A program made the position numbers and the translations under genes. Below, in pieces: positions 61,930 through 64,000 of a stretch of DNA of 64,000 nucleotides. Every line of letters starts with the position of its first letter. Within the stretch, counting starts at the first letter, position 1. Below the pieces are notes generated by a model, which was not told the origin of the DNA, did no database searches, and worked only from the letters and a program-made list of their open reading frames with translations. The stretch spans positions 62,001-126,000 of the forward strand of contig CAVZBR010000005.1 of the NCBI GenBank assembly GCA_963773585.1, written 5' to 3'. This DNA comes from CAVXJN01 sp963773585. Its GTDB lineage: Bacteria > Pseudomonadota > Gammaproteobacteria > JASBUN01.

Positions 61930-62541
61930 CTACCGATAGCGGCGCATCTGGCCGACCACCACACCCTGAATCTGAACCTGCGCGGGCGCATACACCAGCG
62001 GCTGTAGCGTGGCATTGGCCGGGTGCAGCAAAACCTGGCCCGGGCGCTGCTCAATGCGTTTCAGAGTGGCTTCGTTGCCATCGACCAGCGCCACCACGAT
62101 TTCGCCGTTACGCGCGTGGGTGCGGCTTTCCACCACCACCCAGTCGCCGTCCAGGATGCCGTCTTCGATCATGGAATCGCCGCGCACCTGCAGGACGAAA
62201 CAGGGATTGCCGGTGCGCAGCGCGGAAGGCACCTCGAACGTCAGCGGATCCTCCACCGCCTCGATCGGCTGGCCGGCAGCAATGGTACCCAGTAACGGCA
62301 ATGAATCTCCCTTAGCCGCGCTCGCCGGTTTCAACCGCACCCCCCGTTGACGCCCATCCATGGATTGCACCAGACCTGCATCCACCAACGCCTGAATGTG
62401 TTTGTGCATGGATCCGCGGGACGCCAGTCCCAGCGCTCGGCACAGTTCTTCCAAAGTCGGCGGCGGCTCGCCGGTGCGCGCGCGGGCGCGCAAGTGATCC
62501 ACGATCGTCTGCTGGCGCCGGGTCAAGGCTAATTCGGTCAT
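61930..62541 (-). CDS. lexA: LexA-family repressor with divergent recognition helix (LexA2)
   Basis: 203-aa second LexA. The S24 peptidase half is intact: cleavage bond A89-G90 in LLGTIAAGQP, Ser123 in GDSMIEDG and Lys161 in EATLKRI. The DNA-reading helix SRGSMHKHIQAL differs from the classical SANAAEGHLRAL of the paralogue at 58550, so a different operator is expected. An exact GAAC-N7-GAAC repeat lies 23 bp upstream of its start. In related bacteria the second lexA heads the imuA-imuB-dnaE2 cassette; here those genes are elsewhere in the window. Confidence 0.92.
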   Translation of the reverse strand: MTELALTRRQQTIVDHLRARARTGEPPPTLEELCRALGLASRGSMHKHIQALVDAGLVQSMDGRQRGVRLKPASAAKGDSLPLLGTIAAGQPIEAVEDPLTFEVPSALRTGNPCFVLQVRGDSMIEDGILDGDWVVVESRTHARNGEIVVALVDGNEATLKRIEQRPGQVLLHPANATLQPLVYAPAQVQIQGVVVGQMRRYR

Positions 62542-62563
62542 CGCCGCAGGCTAGCACATTGGA

Positions 62564-62578
62564 GAACCAAACGAGAAC
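62564..62578 (-). promoter_or_regulatory. GTTC-N7-GTTC type SOS box of lexA2
   Basis: GAACCAAACGAGAAC is GAAC-N7-GAAC, the reverse complement of GTTC-N7-GTTC, read toward lexA2 as GTTCTCGTTTGGTTC. This direct repeat is the operator type known from alphaproteobacterial LexA. It is 23-37 bp upstream of the start codon. Confidence 0.6.
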
Positions 62579-62580
62579 GC

Positions 62581-62655
62581 GGGGATATTCCCCCGATCCG
62601 CTACGCGCCGGGGGATTTGCCCCGCCGCACCCGATTCGAGTGGGGGATTTATCCC
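62581..62655. repeat. three GGGGAT-type palindromic repeats
   Basis: GGGGATATTCCCC (62581-62593), GGGGGATTTGCCCC (62610-62623) and GGGGGATTTATCCC (62642-62655), about 30 bp apart, lie between the divergent lexA2 and rpoS genes. Regular spacing suggests binding sites for one dimeric regulator, or small terminator-like stems. Confidence 0.5.
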
Positions 62656-62814
62656 GACGATGAACCGAGTAATTTTATAAGTGTATGAAAAGCGGGAATT
62701 AAAAAAACCGGCACGGCACTTGCTCTGGTAAGCGGTAATCCAGTCAGACGAACACTGTTTGCGGGCTGGCAAGCGAATTTCGAAACTGACCCATCTGCAA
62801 GGAAGGATCGAGCT

Positions 62815-63753
62815 ATGCGCAACGAAAATCTCGAACACGGAATCGGCCCTGGCGGCGCAGTACCGGCGGCGGGTACCACCGATGGAGATTTCCCCGCTGA
62901 GGAGCGGTTTGACGAAGGCGAGGCATGGGACGCCGACCCGACGCATCATTATTTTCGCGATATTCGCGGCCATGAACTTCTGACGGCCGCGGAAGAGCTG
63001 GAACTCGGCCGCCGCATCCAAGCGGGCGACGCAGCCGCACGTACCAGAATGATCGAAAGCAATCTGCGCCTGGTGGTCAAAGTTGCCAAGCGTTATACCC
63101 GCCGCGGCCTGCCCCTGTCGGATCTGATCCAGGAAGGCAACCTCGGCTTGATTCGCGCGGTCGACAAGTTCGATCCGGGACGCGAACTGCGCTTTTCGAC
63201 TTATGCAGTCTGGTGGATCCGCGAAGCCATCGAACGCGGCATCATGAATCAACGCAGGACCATTCGCCTGCCAGTGCATGTGGCCAAGCTACTGGGCCGT
63301 ATTCGTCGAACCCATCGCGAGTTGAGCCGCGACGGAGCCGAAGAGGTCGATTATGGCGAGATCGCCGATCTGATCGAAGAAGAATCGGACCGCGTGCGCG
63401 AACTTTTGGATCTCGACCAGCCTTTGCTGTCGCTCAACCGTCCGCTCAAGGATGACAGCGAACAGACCCTGCAGGACCTTCTGGTGGACGAGGACATCGG
63501 TCCCGACGAACAGCTGGATCCGGACATCGGTCGCAGCCATCTGGACGAGTGGCTTTCTGCCCTGGACGAACGCGAACGCGAAGTCATCGTTCGTCGCTTC
63601 GGCTTGGATGGATCCGAGACCGCGACGCTGGAAGAACTCTCCTCGGTCATCGGCGTATCGCGGGAACGTGTGCGCCAGATCCAGAACGCGGCCATCGCCC
63701 GTTTGGCAGAACTGTGCGAGCCCAATCTGCACGCGAGCCAAGCCGCCGCATAA
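62815..63753 (+). CDS. rpoS: RNA polymerase sigma factor RpoS
   Basis: 312-aa group 2 sigma factor, the length of RpoS. Region 2 (MIESNLRLVVKVAKRYTRRGLPLSDLIQEGNLGLIRAVDKFDP, then FSTYAVWWIREAIERGIMNQRRTIRLP) and region 4 (ERERE..RRFGLDGSETATLEELSSVIGVSRERVRQIQ) are complete. It directs general-stress and stationary-phase transcription. The N-terminal 40 residues are acidic. Ribosome site AAGGAAGG before ATG 62815. Confidence 0.92.
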   Translation: MRNENLEHGIGPGGAVPAAGTTDGDFPAEERFDEGEAWDADPTHHYFRDIRGHELLTAAEELELGRRIQAGDAAARTRMIESNLRLVVKVAKRYTRRGLPLSDLIQEGNLGLIRAVDKFDPGRELRFSTYAVWWIREAIERGIMNQRRTIRLPVHVAKLLGRIRRTHRELSRDGAEEVDYGEIADLIEEESDRVRELLDLDQPLLSLNRPLKDDSEQTLQDLLVDEDIGPDEQLDPDIGRSHLDEWLSALDEREREVIVRRFGLDGSETATLEELSSVIGVSRERVRQIQNAAIARLAELCEPNLHASQAAA

Positions 63754-63773
63754 GAATGTCGTGAAGCCAAAAC

Positions 63774-63810
63774 CCGCCGCCGGGGTTGCGCGCACCACCA
63801 CCGGCGGCGG
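63774..63810 (+). terminator. hairpin after rpoS
   Basis: CCGCCGCCGG and CCGGCGGCGG pair perfectly over 10 bp, 21 bp after the rpoS stop. GC-rich without a T-tract. Confidence 0.5.
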
Positions 63811-63818
63811 CTGCGTGC

Positions 63819-63845
63819 TTGCACGTTCTCCATTCGTTCTATAAT
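63819..63845 (+). promoter_or_regulatory. sigma-70-like promoter
   Basis: TTGCAC (63819-63824) and TATAAT (63840-63845) with a 15-bp spacer, about 90 bp before the next start codon. The spacer is slightly short. Confidence 0.45.
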
Positions 63846-63937
63846 ATCCTTTCTCAGGTCCAGTATCGCCGGGCGCCCCGACACGGGCAGGGCCGAAGCA
63901 GGCCCAGAGTCGCGACCGAAACGCATGAGGAGGGCGC

Positions 63938-64000
63938 ATGAGCACCCCTGCGGAGTCCTTTGCCGAAGTGCGTTCCGACGATCCGGTGCGCCGTCTCACC
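63938..64000 (+). CDS. start of an unidentified gene, cut by the window edge
   Basis: ATG 63938 with an excellent AGGAGG at 63928-63933. Only 21 codons are inside the window (MSTPAESFAEVRSDDPVRRL and one more residue), too few to identify a family. A promoter candidate lies at 63819-63845. Confidence 0.6.
   Translation, partial: MSTPAESFAEVRSDDPVRRLT

Overview
The window is high-GC bacterial chromosome, most likely from a gammaproteobacterium. The inference rests on an RpoS-type sigma factor, an Escherichia-like LexA, FeoAB behind a Fur-like box, malate synthase A, ProVWX and an ImuA/ImuB/DnaE2 set. Genus cannot be told from the sequence. Almost all of it is densely coding. The exception is an IS-laden, AT-richer accessory block at about 18.8-26.3 kb.

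Layout. 0-8.4 kb: the end of a GH94 glucan synthase or phosphorylase, a glycine-betaine ABC operon (proV-proW-proX) lying between two 32-bp direct repeats, and an RND pump with its adaptor. 8.4-14.3 kb: a diguanylate-cyclase remnant, a methyltransferase, a LigD end-joining enzyme split into three genes (phosphoesterase, ligase, polymerase), a PilZ protein and a cell-wall amidase. 14.4-18.8 kb: error-prone polymerase DnaE2 and, 15 bp upstream on the same strand, an integron integrase. 18.8-26 kb: the cassette array of that chromosomal integron. It has an attI-like site, about five recognisable attC sites plus one decayed one, cassette genes (VRR-NUC-like, PD-(D/E)XK-like, BrnT/BrnA, DUF6933, DUF421/YetF, DUF4188) and two IS3-family elements that broke cassette genes.

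26-43 kb: a CYP152 peroxygenase, a VOC protein, a VIT-type metal transporter, a methyltransferase, a two-component system followed by an outer-membrane factor/adaptor/RND operon, a PAP2 phosphatase, feoAB, a PepSY protein. 43-48.9 kb: DUF488, imuA-imuB with a strong LexA box, a DUF3530-like hydrolase, a Sel1-repeat protein. 48.9-58.4 kb: a minus-strand carboxylate-use block (malate synthase, lutABC, a TRAP transporter, tartronate-semialdehyde reductase). 58.5-64 kb: two different LexA repressors, a PilZ protein, a LuxR-type response regulator and rpoS.

The main theme is DNA damage and genome plasticity. Two LexA paralogues have different recognition helices. The first has CTGT/ACAG-type half-boxes in its promoter. 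The second has an exact GAAC-N7-GAAC repeat (the GTTC-N7-GTTC operator type known from Alphaproteobacteria). The usual lexA2-imuA-imuB-dnaE2 mutagenesis cassette appears dispersed, and dnaE2 has become the downstream partner of an integron integrase. This suggests that cassette shuffling and error-prone synthesis may be switched on together. Operator and operon statements are sequence-based inferences.
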